Below, in pieces: positions 36,521-47,226 of a stretch of DNA of 64,000 nucleotides (position 1 is the first letter of the stretch; each line of letters opens with the position of its first letter). A program made the translations under genes and the position numbers. Source of the stretch: Acytostelium subglobosum LB1 (Eukaryota > Evosea > Eumycetozoa > Acytosteliales > Acytosteliaceae). The notes below the pieces were generated by a model that was given only the letters and a program-made list of their open reading frames with translations, did no database searches and had not been told where the DNA came from. Where the stretch lies: positions 744,001-808,000 of the forward strand of contig NW_012236526.1 in the NCBI RefSeq assembly GCF_000787575.1, given 5' to 3'.

Positions 36521-39155
36521 TTATTTATCTTTCCAGCTCCAATACTTGATGCTGTTGTCGCCACCGCCACTGAATAGTCGTGTGCCATCGGTTGCCAGTG
36601 CACATGTTGCTGAACGATGTGCCTTTATGCTGTACACGCACTTGAGTGTTCCACCACTGGCAACATCAACAGTGTCCCATATCTTGATTGTCGTGTCCTC
36701 TGATGCAACTATTACATAACGATCGGTAACAAGTATGTCACAGATCACTTCATGGTTGTCCTCATGTGTGGACTGTGCGATCAGTGTTGACAGTGACCAG
36801 AGCTTGAGGGTACCGTCGCGACTGCCCGATATCATGGCACCCAGGCCATTGTGTAGGGCAAGGGATGTGATCCAGCCTTCATGAGCATCGCTAACACCAT
36901 ATATACACACCAACATGTCCAAGTCCCAGACCTTGATCGTCTCATCATTTGACGCACTAAACATATACTTTCCAGAGATCACCAATGACTTGACGCTCTT
37001 GGAGTGAGCCGTGAGCACCTTGACACACTTGAGTGTTGCCAAGTCCCATATCTTAATTGATTGAATAATTGTTGGATGATTAGTATGAGTGTGATTGATT
37101 GATAGAATGATTTATCCAACTTACTCTAATTGACTTGTCGAATGAACAGCTATATAATTGATTCCTCTCGTTCGATATACATATGTAGTTGACCTCACCG
37201 GTATGCTCTTCCAGCTTGGCCTTATTATCATTGGTCTTACGATCCCATACTCTGATGGTCTGATCCAGTGACGATGTGAATATATTGTCCTGATTGTAGC
37301 AGATAGCCGTGATGGCCTTTCGATGTGCTTTGATAGTGTCCAGACATTGAAGTGTGTCCAGGTTCCAAATCTTCATTGTTCCATCTGCAGCACCAGAGAA
37401 CAACTGCCTTGTGCCATCATTGGTCACCACCAATGATGTGATTCTCTCAGTGTGTCCAGCTAGGTTGCCCAAAGTTACCATCTCGCTCGATGTCACGTTA
37501 TTGGGTGCGGCTAGGGTAACATGGCCAGACTGGTCCAAGTCTGGAATGAGGTCTGGTAGGGCCATGGTACCTCTGATGACTCTTGTGATGTTCCTGCTAT
37601 CTGCGAGGTCAACTCCAATTGGCGGCAGGTCCAATTGAATACATATAGGATTGCACTTGTGTGACTTGAGGAACTTCTCGATGCCCTTCTCGCCAAGGTT
37701 GCCGGCGCCATAGCCCACGCCGTCCTTTGTATGAATCTGTGGATCAGTGTAGTGATCGTCCACACCTTGGATGTCAATGACGATCAATTGGTGTGCAGAG
37801 GCCTCGTGTGTGAAGTGGCTGAATGCCTGTGGAGTGTTCCTGTCTCCAAAGACCGAGCCAAAGTTTGAGTTCTGTTTCTTGAACTCGCCAGCCATGAACA
37901 TCTCGAGGCCGCAGAGTAGTGTATCGCCATTGGCCTTCTGTATCTCGATGACCCATGCCGACAAGAAGTCAATGTTCTTTGGTGGATTGTTCTCATTATA
38001 GCGTTGGCTAAAGTCTTTGCAGATCATCTGCATCTTGACGTCCTCAAAGTATCTCTCGGCCGACACCTCAGTCTTTGATATCTTGGCAACATAAGCAGAG
38101 TTGGCTGGTCCAAACAGTCGTGGCAACTTCATATTGTTCATTCTCTTGTTCTCCTCGTACTTGATGTGTTGCATCCTGTTGAATCCTTGTGAATAAATGA
38201 CTGGGTTCTTGCGAATGTGCAGCTTATGTGCATTCCTCAGTGCGCCCGAGGCGAATGCCTTTGGTTCCATTTGCACTGCGACCACGCCTCTTGTCCACTC
38301 ATCATCGCCACCACTGTATTCCCAAACGACGGCCCACTCACAGTTCTCTGGCAGGTCTGGCATTTGGAACTTGAGTATCTGAGAATGTGTGATGTCGTTG
38401 CCAGCTCCTTTGACCTCTTCGTCATAGTTGTTTGATGAGCGCTTGGACAACTTTGGTGTGGAGGGTGGTGCATATAGTCCCATATTATCCATTGACGGCT
38501 CCTTCTTGGCACGGAGTGCAGGGATGATACGTTTGAACAAGTTCTGAGCAGCTGACTCCTTGATTGTTGGTGATGATGGTTCGGGTGGTGTGTGACTCTG
38601 TTGTGGGGCCAGTACCGGTGATTGTGACTCTGGTGTTGCATTCTGACTCTCCGATGGTAGTGGTGATAGTGGAGATATCCTTGGGCTTGGCGATGTTGGG
38701 TGTGCCTCTGTGGCATTCGTGTTGGCCTGGAACTGAGTTTGATGTACAAATGATTGTTGTTGTTGTTGCTGCTGCTGGGGCAGTTTGGAAACGACTAAAG
38801 GAGGAGGTGAAGCAGGAGTATATGATGGTTGTTGTGATGATGCAGCATTGTTCTTTTGACCAGTGATCAACATTGGAGATGGTGATGATTCTGATTGGAT
38901 GACTATGGTAATCATGATTGATTATGTAAGTATAACTTCCATCCATTGATCACTCTGTTTGGATGGTGTCACTAACTAACCTTTTGGACTTCCATTATTG
39001 ATGAGTAGCAAATCGTGTGTGTCCACCTTGTCACTGAGTTTGGCCAGTTTGTCTTCCAAGATTACATTGTGTGCCTTTGTCTTTGCCAATTCCTCTTCAA
39101 GACACCTAATCCTATCCAAAATAGATGTGAGAGCATTGTTATCTAATGTATCCAT
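36521..39155 (-). CDS. myosin heavy chain kinase, alpha-kinase plus seven WD repeats
   Basis: Phosphorylates myosin II tails and so drives filament disassembly. Exons leftwards 39155-38981, 38902-37125, 37051-36521, in phase; 827 residues. Residues ~1-58 contain a short coiled coil (ILDRIRCLEEELAKTKAHNV). Then ~150 residues of Gln/Pro/Ser-rich linker and the alpha-kinase domain (~230-470): WTRGVVAVQMEPKAFASGALR, YVAKIS, VKMQMICKDFSQRYN, NTPQAFSHFTHEASAHQLIVIDIQG, YTDPQIHT, GYGAGNLGEKGI and the zinc-site HKCNPIC. Seven WD repeats follow (TMKIWNLD, TIRVWDRK, SIRIWDLA, TIKVWDLD, TLKLWSLS, TIKIWDTV, SIKYWSWK); one is split by the second intron. Architecture and length suit MHCK B or C rather than A, which has a long coiled coil. 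Confidence 0.94.
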
Positions 39156-39513
39156 ATTAAAAGATACAATCAGATATCAAAATAATGTTGTTATAACAAT
39201 GAATAAGGAGACAGATAATTAATTAATGAATGAATGAATATTGATTGAATGACACACTCGTCATTCATTGAGAGGTAGTTAGTTGTAGCGTTGCAAGTTG
39301 GACAAGTGCCTGATTATCAGGTGACAAGTAGTTGTAGATGTCAAAATTAGGTCCTCATCATCGATCTGATCAAAAGTCAAGATGGTGATCGTGGTGATAG
39401 GGGGTCCTGGCCCACAAAAAGATGGTTGGAAATGTTTTTTGATTATTTTTGCTGTGTTTTGATTCAAGATCTGAGTGTTTGCTTGGTCCGTCCTTCTATC
39501 GATGATGGATGGT
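39156..39513. other. spacer between kinase and Miro genes
   Basis: Kinase promoter (right of 39155 on the + strand) and 3' end of the Miro gene. AATGAATGAATG run at 39225-39240. No gene seen. Confidence 0.4.
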
Positions 39514-41589
39514 TCAGCGCTTTCCTAGCTGCTTGTAGAGGTAAACAAGACCGGCTGCCACCAGGGCACTGCTGGACACTAGTGTGAAGATGGACAATGG
39601 TCCTGCCTCTCCAGACTTGCTTCCACTCTTTCCATCCTTTCCAGCATCACTGTTGCAGTTGTTGCGGGCAGCAGTCCACACGGCCTTGGCCAACTCCCTC
39701 GTGGGTTCATTCCTTCTAAAGTCTATTGTCGTTGGTGAAGAAGAAGTATTGTTGTTGTTGTTGGCAACTGGTGGTTTGGGTGATTGCTGTTGCTGTGGCT
39801 GGACATGTTGTTGAGCTCGAAGGTACACAACCTCCAAATGTGGATTGCTACTCTTGAGTGATTGGTATAGTCGGGTAGCAAACTCGAGAGATCCATTTAC
39901 AGTCTCGTCCCAAAGCAGACAGACAGTGTCGCATTCATTCATCCTTGTTTGATCCTGGATAACCTTGTCCACGTTATCAATCTCATGTATCTATGTATCA
40001 CGATGTGATGACGTGTTAGTGTCATGGCCATGAGGTTGATTGATCGATGAACATACAACTAAATATTGAGATAGGGACAGAGGTACACAGACCGAGGATG
40101 GCACTGGCTTGGTTGATGGCTTGCCAAGAAGGGTGTTGATGAGTGTGGACTTGCCACAACCTTTGGTTGACATCAGATAGCAGTTGAATAGGTTGCGGTT
40201 CTTCTTTTGGACACTGACGAGATGGGTTGTGCTGGCCTTCATAATGCTTTCGTAGCCAAAGTAGGCAAAGTACTCGAGTGCCATGCGATGATCCTTCTGT
40301 GCCAGCATCTCCCAGAGCGAGAGGAAGCCGCCAAGCGTCAACTCACCACTTGGACTGGTCTCGACCGAGTGCAGCTGGTCGGTGCCAAAGGCGGGCGCGG
40401 GGGCCGTGGCGAAAAGACGCGCCAGGTCGGTGCTGCTGAGAAGTCCGTCGCCATTCGCGTCGAAGCGGTTGAACAGTGTCTTGAGCCACTCCAGGCCGTC
40501 GGCGCTGAGCTCAACGCGACAACCGTTGGGAACGGTCAGCTGTGGGTGCAGGTAGTCGTTGGACAGCTGTAGATTGTCGTCGTATTTGAATGAGCGGATG
40601 GAGCCCCAGGTGAGGTGCTGGCCCTTCGACAGGAATATCAGGTTCATAAAGAGGAAGCCCTCGATCGTGAAGCCATTGTCGTCGACGCCGTTGGCCACCT
40701 TGTTGCGCAGCAGCTTCTTGAGGTTGGCAATCTCCTCGTTGGAAAGTGGCTGGTGCGAGCAGCGCTGCTGCAGGTAATTGATCTCGCGATCGTTCAGTGA
40801 GCCGTCGTTGTCCAGGTCGCATATCAAGAAGATCCTGCGCAGGGCGCGCTCGCACAATGGTGTCAAACTATTCTCCTGGCGATTGTACAATGTCTCCTCT
40901 GGGAACAACACCAAACTCTGAGCCGTATCCAACAGCTCATGTATATTGAACATGCTCCTTGTGCTACATTGCATCCATCTTACAGTTCCCTTTTGTTTGA
41001 ATGATTGATTGAATGAATGATCGTTAGTATGTTTGATGATGATGCAAGGTGAGCCAGACATACTTGATATATATCAGTGATGTATTGAATGGTCTCACCG
41101 AATTGGGTTTGATTCCTCTCGGCCTCGGACTCATCGACCATGTCCAACTTGTTGCCAACGATGATGATGGGCACGGGCTGAGTGTGATGTTGTGCCTGGA
41201 TCTGCTGGATCATTGGGATCCACTTTGTTCGGATGCTAAAGAAGGAGTCGAGACGCTCGTATGAATAGACCAGCAGGATGGCGTCGGCATGCTTCACTTC
41301 CAACTTCATCTGATTCAATCCTCTAATATGATCAACGTCGTTGCATGTATCGATTATCCTCGTCGCACATGTGAGTCCCTGTATATCGGCAGGCTTTGTA
41401 ACATCCGGTACGACACGTTGCACCTGCTCAACGAATCCATCACTGACCAGAGATGATATGATTGTTGTCTTACCAACACCATCTAAGATGATAATAATGT
41501 TTGTTAGAGTCTGTCAATGGTTGAATGAATGATTGAATGAATGATACAATACCATCACCCACCAATACAATCTTGATATCAGTCTTCAT
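39514..41589 (-). CDS. gemA: mitochondrial Rho GTPase, Miro
   Basis: Outer-membrane GTPase for mitochondrial positioning and ER contact. Exons leftwards 41589-41553, 41482-41064, 40989-40057, 39990-39514, all in phase; 621 residues (human Miro 618). First GTPase: VGDDGVGKTTIISSL P-loop, NKLD specificity motif. Then two EF hands with complete calcium loops, DLDNDGSLNDRE and DANGDGLLSSTD, inside ELM-type helical blocks (LTPLCERALRRIFLICD; LTLGGFLSLWEMLA). Second GTPase: STKGCGKSTLINTLLGK P-loop. A Gln/Pro/Asn insert lies near 530-560. The C-terminus is a single tail anchor (LSIFTLVSSSALVAAGLVYLYKQLGKR) with a basic end, typical for mitochondrial insertion. The DxxG motif of the first GTPase reads DTCN, as in other divergent Miro proteins. 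Confidence 0.95.
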
Positions 41590-42216
41590 TGTTTGTTGTT
41601 AAGCAGCTCTTTCTATTTATCTATATACACTCTCTATCACTATCACTACAATTGTCACAACGTCTCTGTCTCTGTCTATCTATCTCTATCTCACTCTTAC
41701 TCTTGGACAACGAAGTTAACAACAATCAATCTCTGGAACCTCAACAAAAGGGTGAGTCACATGAAATTGAAGATCCAAAATGTTTGAATTTGGGAGGGAA
41801 CCAGATAAATGAATGAATGAGTTGGAGAGGAGGACATTGACGACTAGTCTTCCACCTACCAACCTACCCATAATGAGTTATATATTATTATAACTTGCCA
41901 TTATGGTATTACTTAATATTAATATTAATTAAAATTCTTTTGATCTAGGTCTTTCCAAAGATGACACCCTGGGTTTGCTCACCTTCAAATGGATGTTCCG
42001 ATGTGATTCCTTTCTTCAATATCCAGGGCGGATTAAATTCTTTTGTAAAGTATCGCATTGGAAATGGGTGCGTTACATCACGCAACACTATTCAAGAGTC
42101 ACGTGATTGCTTTGCATATTCTATTCTTTCAAAAACTTAATAAGCATCAAACAAATAATAATAATAATAATTACTACGTCCCTGTCCCATCCCATCGTCA
42201 TCACTACCCAATTAAG
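41590..42216. other. divergent spacer between Miro and RWP-RK genes
   Basis: Holds both promoters. Features: TATC/TCTC pyrimidine run at 41625-41700; TATATATTATTATAA at 41880-41893; and CCCTGG/CCAGGG, complementary hexamers at about 41970 and 42025. An in-frame extension of the RWP-RK gene reaches 42064 but looks like leader sequence. Confidence 0.4.
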
Positions 42217-43704
42217 ATGATGTCCCAACTGCCTATTCTGTCCTCGTCCTCAGTTGGATCGTACGACCAACAACAAAGTACGCAGCAGCAACAACTGTTC
42301 CCTGGTGAAGAAGACATCTTTATCAACTCCTACATGTTTGATCCACAACAACAACAACAACAACATGTTGTTGAAGAGGATGTCAACTCAAACCTGCACC
42401 AACATGTTGATAATCAAACCTACCCGTCACATTCCAACGGATACCATGCTGGAGATGATGTTAGCCAATTCTACTCTACTACCGGTGATTGGCATTCAGT
42501 GAATCACACCGTTAACAACCAGGAACAAAGTGTGTCATATCAACCTCCTGAGAACATCCCAGTCCATTCGCCGCCTGAGACGCCGCAGTCCTGCTATACC
42601 CCTCAGCAGCCTCCCCAGCCTCCTCAGACTCCAGACCCGCCCCAACAGCAGTACCAGTACAACTACTATCAGTCTCAGCCCGAGACAGGTATAAGCTTTA
42701 TACCTCAACATCAGACCCATATGCATCAACAACCAATGATGCCGTCGCACACATCAACCCAGGAGCCTAACTCGCACCTGGTGGCACTGATGTGTCCACG
42801 GCCATTGGCACATTTGCCGTCGCAAATGACTCAACCATCTTCATTGTCGCCCTTGTCGCCACTGTCGCAGCCATTGACTAATCAACATAGTCAACAGCTT
42901 ACGACGCCGCTCCAACTGCCTCAACAGCCATTGAATCAACAGCCACCACAAATGTGCCAACAGCCGTGGACACATCAGTGCCACCTGGTGCGAGTACCAA
43001 CTACTCCCCTGTCCTGCCATGTGCCACAACATCCGTCGTGCCCCCTTGTACAACAACTTCAACCACACATCTCAATTCCGCTTGAGCAATATAATATGCT
43101 CTTGCGCATTCAATCATCGTTGGCGTCGCCGCCACCACAACAACCAAACTCCTTCTACAATGCCCCAGCCACCGTCAATCCCTTTGCCCAACTTGGTCAT
43201 CCCAACCTGTCACCTGAGGGTGTTGTCGATCAACATCCGCCCCTGCAGCAACAACTGGGCACCTACAGCCAATATCCTGATGCGTGCGCCTCCCCTTCTC
43301 CTTCTGACTCGTCCGAGCTCACCTCTGATAGTTTCTCGAGTGATAGTAACCTTGAGGTTGCTCCACTCTCCCCGCTTCCCTTAAAGGCAAATGTTGAGAG
43401 AAGGTACCTCTCCAGGGGGCTTCTCAAGATGAAACAAAAAGATGCTGCCTTTAAACTGGGACAAATCTCTGGCTCCTTCCTCTGTAGGCTTCGTCAACAA
43501 GCTTTAAAGGACATTGGTTTGAATCCTAAAGACCATCCCAAATGGCCCCATCGTCAATACAAGAAGCTCAAGAAGCAGCTAGGTACTTCCAAACGCAACA
43601 GGAAGAGTTGCATCCAGAGAGGAACCAACACATCCCAACATGATGCAACCATTGCCAAAATCAAGAAAGATATTGACCTGTTGCTGACTCCCATGTTGAT
43701 CTAG
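42217..43704 (+). CDS. RWP-RK domain transcription factor, intronless
   Basis: Single exon. ATG taken at 42217 (MMSQLPILSSSS) after an AATAATAATAATAATT-rich leader; an in-frame ATG at 42064 would add 51 residues. Length 495. Residues ~1-400 are Gln/Pro/Ser/His-rich with no fold visible. Residues ~408-465 carry a basic domain: RRYLSRGLLKMKQKDAAFKLG, LCRLRQQALKDIGLNPKDH and KWPHRQYKKLKKQL. The order helix, AAxxLG, then K/RWPHRxxKxLxK matches the RWP-RK DNA-binding domain known from plant NIN-like and gamete-identity factors and present in dictyostelids. The RWPxRK core is WPHRQYKK here, so the assignment is good but the domain is divergent. A coiled tail TIAKIKKDIDLLL follows. Confidence 0.75.
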   Translation: MMSQLPILSSSSVGSYDQQQSTQQQQLFPGEEDIFINSYMFDPQQQQQQHVVEEDVNSNLHQHVDNQTYPSHSNGYHAGDDVSQFYSTTGDWHSVNHTVNNQEQSVSYQPPENIPVHSPPETPQSCYTPQQPPQPPQTPDPPQQQYQYNYYQSQPETGISFIPQHQTHMHQQPMMPSHTSTQEPNSHLVALMCPRPLAHLPSQMTQPSSLSPLSPLSQPLTNQHSQQLTTPLQLPQQPLNQQPPQMCQQPWTHQCHLVRVPTTPLSCHVPQHPSCPLVQQLQPHISIPLEQYNMLLRIQSSLASPPPQQPNSFYNAPATVNPFAQLGHPNLSPEGVVDQHPPLQQQLGTYSQYPDACASPSPSDSSELTSDSFSSDSNLEVAPLSPLPLKANVERRYLSRGLLKMKQKDAAFKLGQISGSFLCRLRQQALKDIGLNPKDHPKWPHRQYKKLKKQLGTSKRNRKSCIQRGTNTSQHDATIAKIKKDIDLLLTPMLI

Positions 43705-43721
43705 ACTCCCATGTTGATCTA
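43686..43721. repeat. 18-bp tandem duplication across a stop codon
   Basis: Two perfect copies of GACTCCCATGTTGATCTA; the first encodes the last residues of the RWP-RK protein (TPMLI) and the stop, the second lies just after it. Confidence 0.95.
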
Positions 43722-44058
43722 GACTCTCTAGCATTCCTACCTACCAACTTCCCAACTCCAACTCCCATCCAATCAATTAGGCGCCGCCAATGATACAAAC
43801 CAACAACAATAACAATGATACAAATAAACATAAATGAAGTTACAATGCATTCATCCTCCTGGAGAACAACAATAAGATTGACAGCTCATCATCAATACCT
43901 TGTTTGAAAACAAAAAATCTTAATTTAGGAGAAACAGTTTTTAATATTTCTACAAAGTCCACTAAATACTAGTTGTAGACAATTTGGAAGATAGAGACAT
44001 AGACAAGTGAGAAAAGTAAATTGTTATTCGAAGAGATAGAGAGAGATAAGACAAAGAC
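43705..44058. other. spacer between RWP-RK and histone doublet genes
   Basis: Short AT-rich spacer; leader of the histone gene ends in AGAGATAGAGAGAGATAAGACAAAGAC. No gene seen. Confidence 0.4.
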
Positions 44059-44900
44059 ATGGGATACAGAGGAAGAGGTCCTCCAAAGACAACAGCCTCA
44101 ATGTATAAGTTGAGCTACAACACAAAGAGAGAGTACAAGTACATTAAGGACATTTTAAGAACTTTGTCAGGCACCGGCGTAGTCACGAAAAGTCTTAGGA
44201 TTGATGCAATGGCCAAAGAGGCACTGGTATCATTCATTCGTGATATTGCCCGTAGAATCATCGATCTATCAAGAGACCTGTTGATCAGGTCGGGCAAGGC
44301 AACACTCCAGGCGCGTGACATCCAGATGGCCGTCAGGATCGAATTAAGAGGCGAACTCGCCAAGCATGCGATCGTGCAAGGTATGACTACTCTAGCCAAG
44401 GCTAACCCTAGCTACAACGCCGGCGATGCTGAGTTTAAGCCACCAGCCAAGAATGCTGGTCTCATTGTCAAGCCAAGCTATGTTCGCAAACAACTCAAGA
44501 TTGCTGGATTCGGTCGCGTGGCAAAGATGGCCTCTGTCTACTTTGCTGCCGTGCTCGAGTATGTCCTCTCCGAAGTGTTGGAGCTATCCTCAAACAATGC
44601 CCAGAGCTGTGGAAAGACTGTACGTATCACTTGCCTCCTTCGCTCAATCGACATGTAACTCCATACTCACACACACGCACCATTCCAAACCAATCCAATC
44701 AACAGACCATCACATCACAGCACATATTCTTTGCCGTCTCCAATGATGCAGAGTTAAATAGTCTTTGTGAGCATGTGACATTCCCATCTGCTGGTGTCGC
44801 TTCAAACATCCATGCGGGACTAGTTAGTAAGAAGAGCAAGAAGTTTAATCCAAGCCTCAAGATTGCTGCCTCGCCAGCTGATTTTGGAATCACCTTCTAA
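44059..44900 (+). CDS. fused histone: H2B fold followed by H2A fold
   Basis: Exons 44059-44619 and 44706-44900 (donor GTACGT, acceptor ACAG, phase 0); 251 residues in one reading frame. Residues ~16-112 are H2B-like: helix 1 (YKYIKDILRTLSGTGVVTKSL), helix 2 (IDAMAKEALVSFIRDIARRIIDLSRDLL), then ATLQARDIQMAVRIEL and RGELAKHAIVQG, the H2B signature PGELAKHAVSEG with Arg for Pro. A ~20-residue linker (ANPSYNAGDAEFKPPAKN) leads into an H2A fold: AGLIVKPSYVRKQL, ASVYFAAVLEYVLSEVLELSSNNA, KTTITSQHIFFAVSNDAELN, then VTFPSAGVASNIHAGL. The H2A acidic patch is largely kept (E, E, E, D, A, E where canonical is E, E, E, D, E, E). N-terminal tails are short and Lys-poor. It probably forms one half of an octamer as a covalent dimer. 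Confidence 0.9.
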
Positions 44901-45085
44901 TCGTCGTCATCATCAACATCATCATCGTCTCGAGAGAGAGATAGAACATACTTCATTGAATGTATTAAATTGACACATGACCCTCAGGGTTGAGTGCTGT
45001 GAAGTTAACACTGTGATGGTGGGAATGATCACACTGATCAAACGATCATCAGATGATCACACATATATTCTCAATCAATCATATA

Positions 45086-46172
45086 ATGACTTCACCAAGT
45101 CCACCTCCCTTGGATGACTTACCAATAATACAGCCCAACAACAATAACAACTCGTCAAATGCATTGACACATATGATAGCTGGTTCATTGTCGCGTTTGT
45201 CCGAGTCAGCCATCATGTTCCCATTGGACACATTAAAGACAAGGGTACAGTTCCAAGACGCCAATACATTGGGTTCAACAAGATTAAGTTATCGATCAAT
45301 GAGTGTGCTCAAGTCACTCACATCCACCGCACATTCTGAGGGTATCAAAGGATTGTATCGGGGCTTCTCCCCACACCTCCTCTACGTCATCCCTGCATCA
45401 GCCATCTCATTCGTCTGCTATGAAGCCATCGCCAAGTACTTCAAGCGACCAGTTGGCCAAGACGGCTCGACAATGACAGGTCTGGTGATACCTGTTCTGG
45501 GAATGACCGTGGCCCGACTCTCTGGCTCAATCATCCGCACCCCATTCGACATTGTAAAGATGCGGATGCAAGTCTCTGGCAACATGAAGAAGGAGTCGCT
45601 GCGGCACCGATCATCAATCGATCAGATGAACTCGATAATCAAGAAACAGGGATATCGTGGATTGTTCAAGTATAGCTATGTGACGGTGATGCGTGACCTA
45701 CCATTCTCAGCAATCTACTTCACATCGTACGAGATATCAAAGAATTGGCAAAAGAGTTGGATGGCTAAACATGGTGGAAGAAAGTTGAATCATTGGAATC
45801 ATATACTCTCTGGTGCTATCGCTGGCACCATCGGAACGATCATCACCATACCAATCGATGTTGTCAAGACCAAACTACAAACTCAAGACACTCTACCAAA
45901 GTCAGTTGACCGCTTCCGTGGTGTCTGGAATGCTTTGAAGGGTATTATGGCGACTGAAGGTCCAGCCGGTTTGACAAAGTATGTCCTGTCCAACATCAAT
46001 CGATCACTAGTCCCCTCACAAATGATGACTAACACGGCACCGCGCAACTCTATCCAGGGGCATTGGAACAAGACTGGTACATGTTATTCCATCAGCTGGA
46101 TTATCATTTGCCTTTTATGAGGCTTACAAGAAGTTGCTCAAGGACATGATGAAGGATAAAACCTCCACTTGA
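45086..46172 (+). CDS. mitochondrial carrier (SLC25 family)
   Basis: Inner-membrane transporter. Exons 45086-45978 and 46058-46172 (donor GTATGT, acceptor CCAG, phase 2); 335 residues. All three carrier repeats are present with their signatures: [22 protein letters not shown] and [11 protein letters not shown], each followed by a GLYRG/GLFKY/GLTKGI-type block, so six membrane helices are expected. The spliced C-terminus [27 protein letters not shown] restores the sixth helix; without the intron the frame would end in an unrelated sequence. The N-terminus has an Asn-rich run. The substrate cannot be deduced. Confidence 0.93.
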
Positions 46173-46341
46173 GGTCGACGCGTATACAAAAATTGTTGGA
46201 AAAAGGACTGTTTATTGGTCTGATCATCCTGGCTGGGTCACCATCACTAGTCTCGAGATTGCCTGGAATGGGACAAACTAACTTGGTGGAACCTGGAGTA
46301 AGTTTACTCTAAAGTATAGTTTGGTAAGTATGTTTGATTGA

Positions 46342-47226
46342 TCAAATGATTTCAAAGGAATGAAAGACTGATTGATTTACATACTGTAGATGTGATTTAT
46401 CAAATGCTGGATGCGCCACAATGCCACTGAACCCTTCTTTGGTACTATTTAGAATGGTACAGTTCTCTGATGATAGTGTATCCAATGTCTCTCGTCGTGT
46501 GGACTCAGTTGGAAACACCATAGTGGCACCAACAGCCAAACACTCGTATATGGCAGTCATGAATGGAATGGAGTGATACAATGCAGTGTCAATACACACC
46601 TTGTCACTGCATGTGATCTTTTTCTCTGTTGACAGACTATGACCAAGTGTAATGATGAATGATTGCGAGAATTGAACACCCTTTAGACATGGTGGACCCT
46701 TGAATACCACATAGGATACATCTCTGGCACTGATCAACTCGTCCATTGACCTCAAGTCGAACAAGCCTCTCGATCGCCTACCAAGCTCCATCATATGGTT
46801 GAACACTTGGATACCTTGATCATGGTCGTCACCAATATATATGATGTTTCTGAGGTTTGGCAATTGTTGTCTGGACAGTCCAGGTATTGATCGTCCAATG
46901 AATAATGTAGACACACGATACTTGAGTAGGATTTGATGAATATCTTGATAGTTGTAATCTGGATGTATCTCCAACAGTACTGCACCAATTCTAACAAGTG
47001 CCAATCCAAGTAATAACTTCTCAATTGTGAATTGTCTACAATAAATTGCAATGAAGTCGCCTTTGTTCAAACCTTTGGCTCTCAGCCCTAGGCTTAGAAC
47101 ATCCAATGTCTCCAACAACTCTGTCCATGTATATGATTTATCATGTGATGGATAAACTAGAGCTTTGGCATCTGGATTAGCCTTAATATTTATCTCTATT
47201 TGTTGTAATAAAGTAATATTATCCAT
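46342..47226 (-). CDS. acyl-CoA-synthetase-like protein, N-terminal half only, degenerate
   Basis: 294 residues resembling only the first half of an AMP-forming acyl-CoA synthetase: YTWTELLETLDVLSLGLRAKGLNKGDFIAIYCRQ, LLLGLALVRIGAVLLEIHPDY, HSIPFMTAIYECLAVGATMVFP. The ATP-binding signature that in working enzymes reads YTSGTTGxPKG is replaced by VVFKGPPCLKGVQFSQ, losing its Ser/Thr/Gly-rich loop, and the C-terminal half (YGxTE and the hinge) is absent. At 46392-46387 the codon reads CA|GTATGT, so a donor for a further exon is possible, but I find no downstream exon before the convergent carrier gene (stop 46172). It is either a pseudoenzyme with a new role or a decaying gene. The frame itself is clean. 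Confidence 0.7.
   Translation of the reverse strand: MDNITLLQQIEINIKANPDAKALVYPSHDKSYTWTELLETLDVLSLGLRAKGLNKGDFIAIYCRQFTIEKLLLGLALVRIGAVLLEIHPDYNYQDIHQILLKYRVSTLFIGRSIPGLSRQQLPNLRNIIYIGDDHDQGIQVFNHMMELGRRSRGLFDLRSMDELISARDVSYVVFKGPPCLKGVQFSQSFIITLGHSLSTEKKITCSDKVCIDTALYHSIPFMTAIYECLAVGATMVFPTESTRRETLDTLSSENCTILNSTKEGFSGIVAHPAFDKSHLQYVNQSVFHSFEII

Noticed and set aside
41868-42035. ACCCATAATG and TATA-like string followed by complementary hexamers, resembling an upstream element of dictyostelid small-RNA genes
   Set aside because: No recognisable RNA body follows, and the elements are short enough to be chance in AT-rich DNA.
46173-46341. possible extra 3' exon of the acyl-CoA-synthetase-like gene
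   Set aside because: Reading on from plausible acceptors gives only short frames, and none resembles the C-terminal half of the enzyme.
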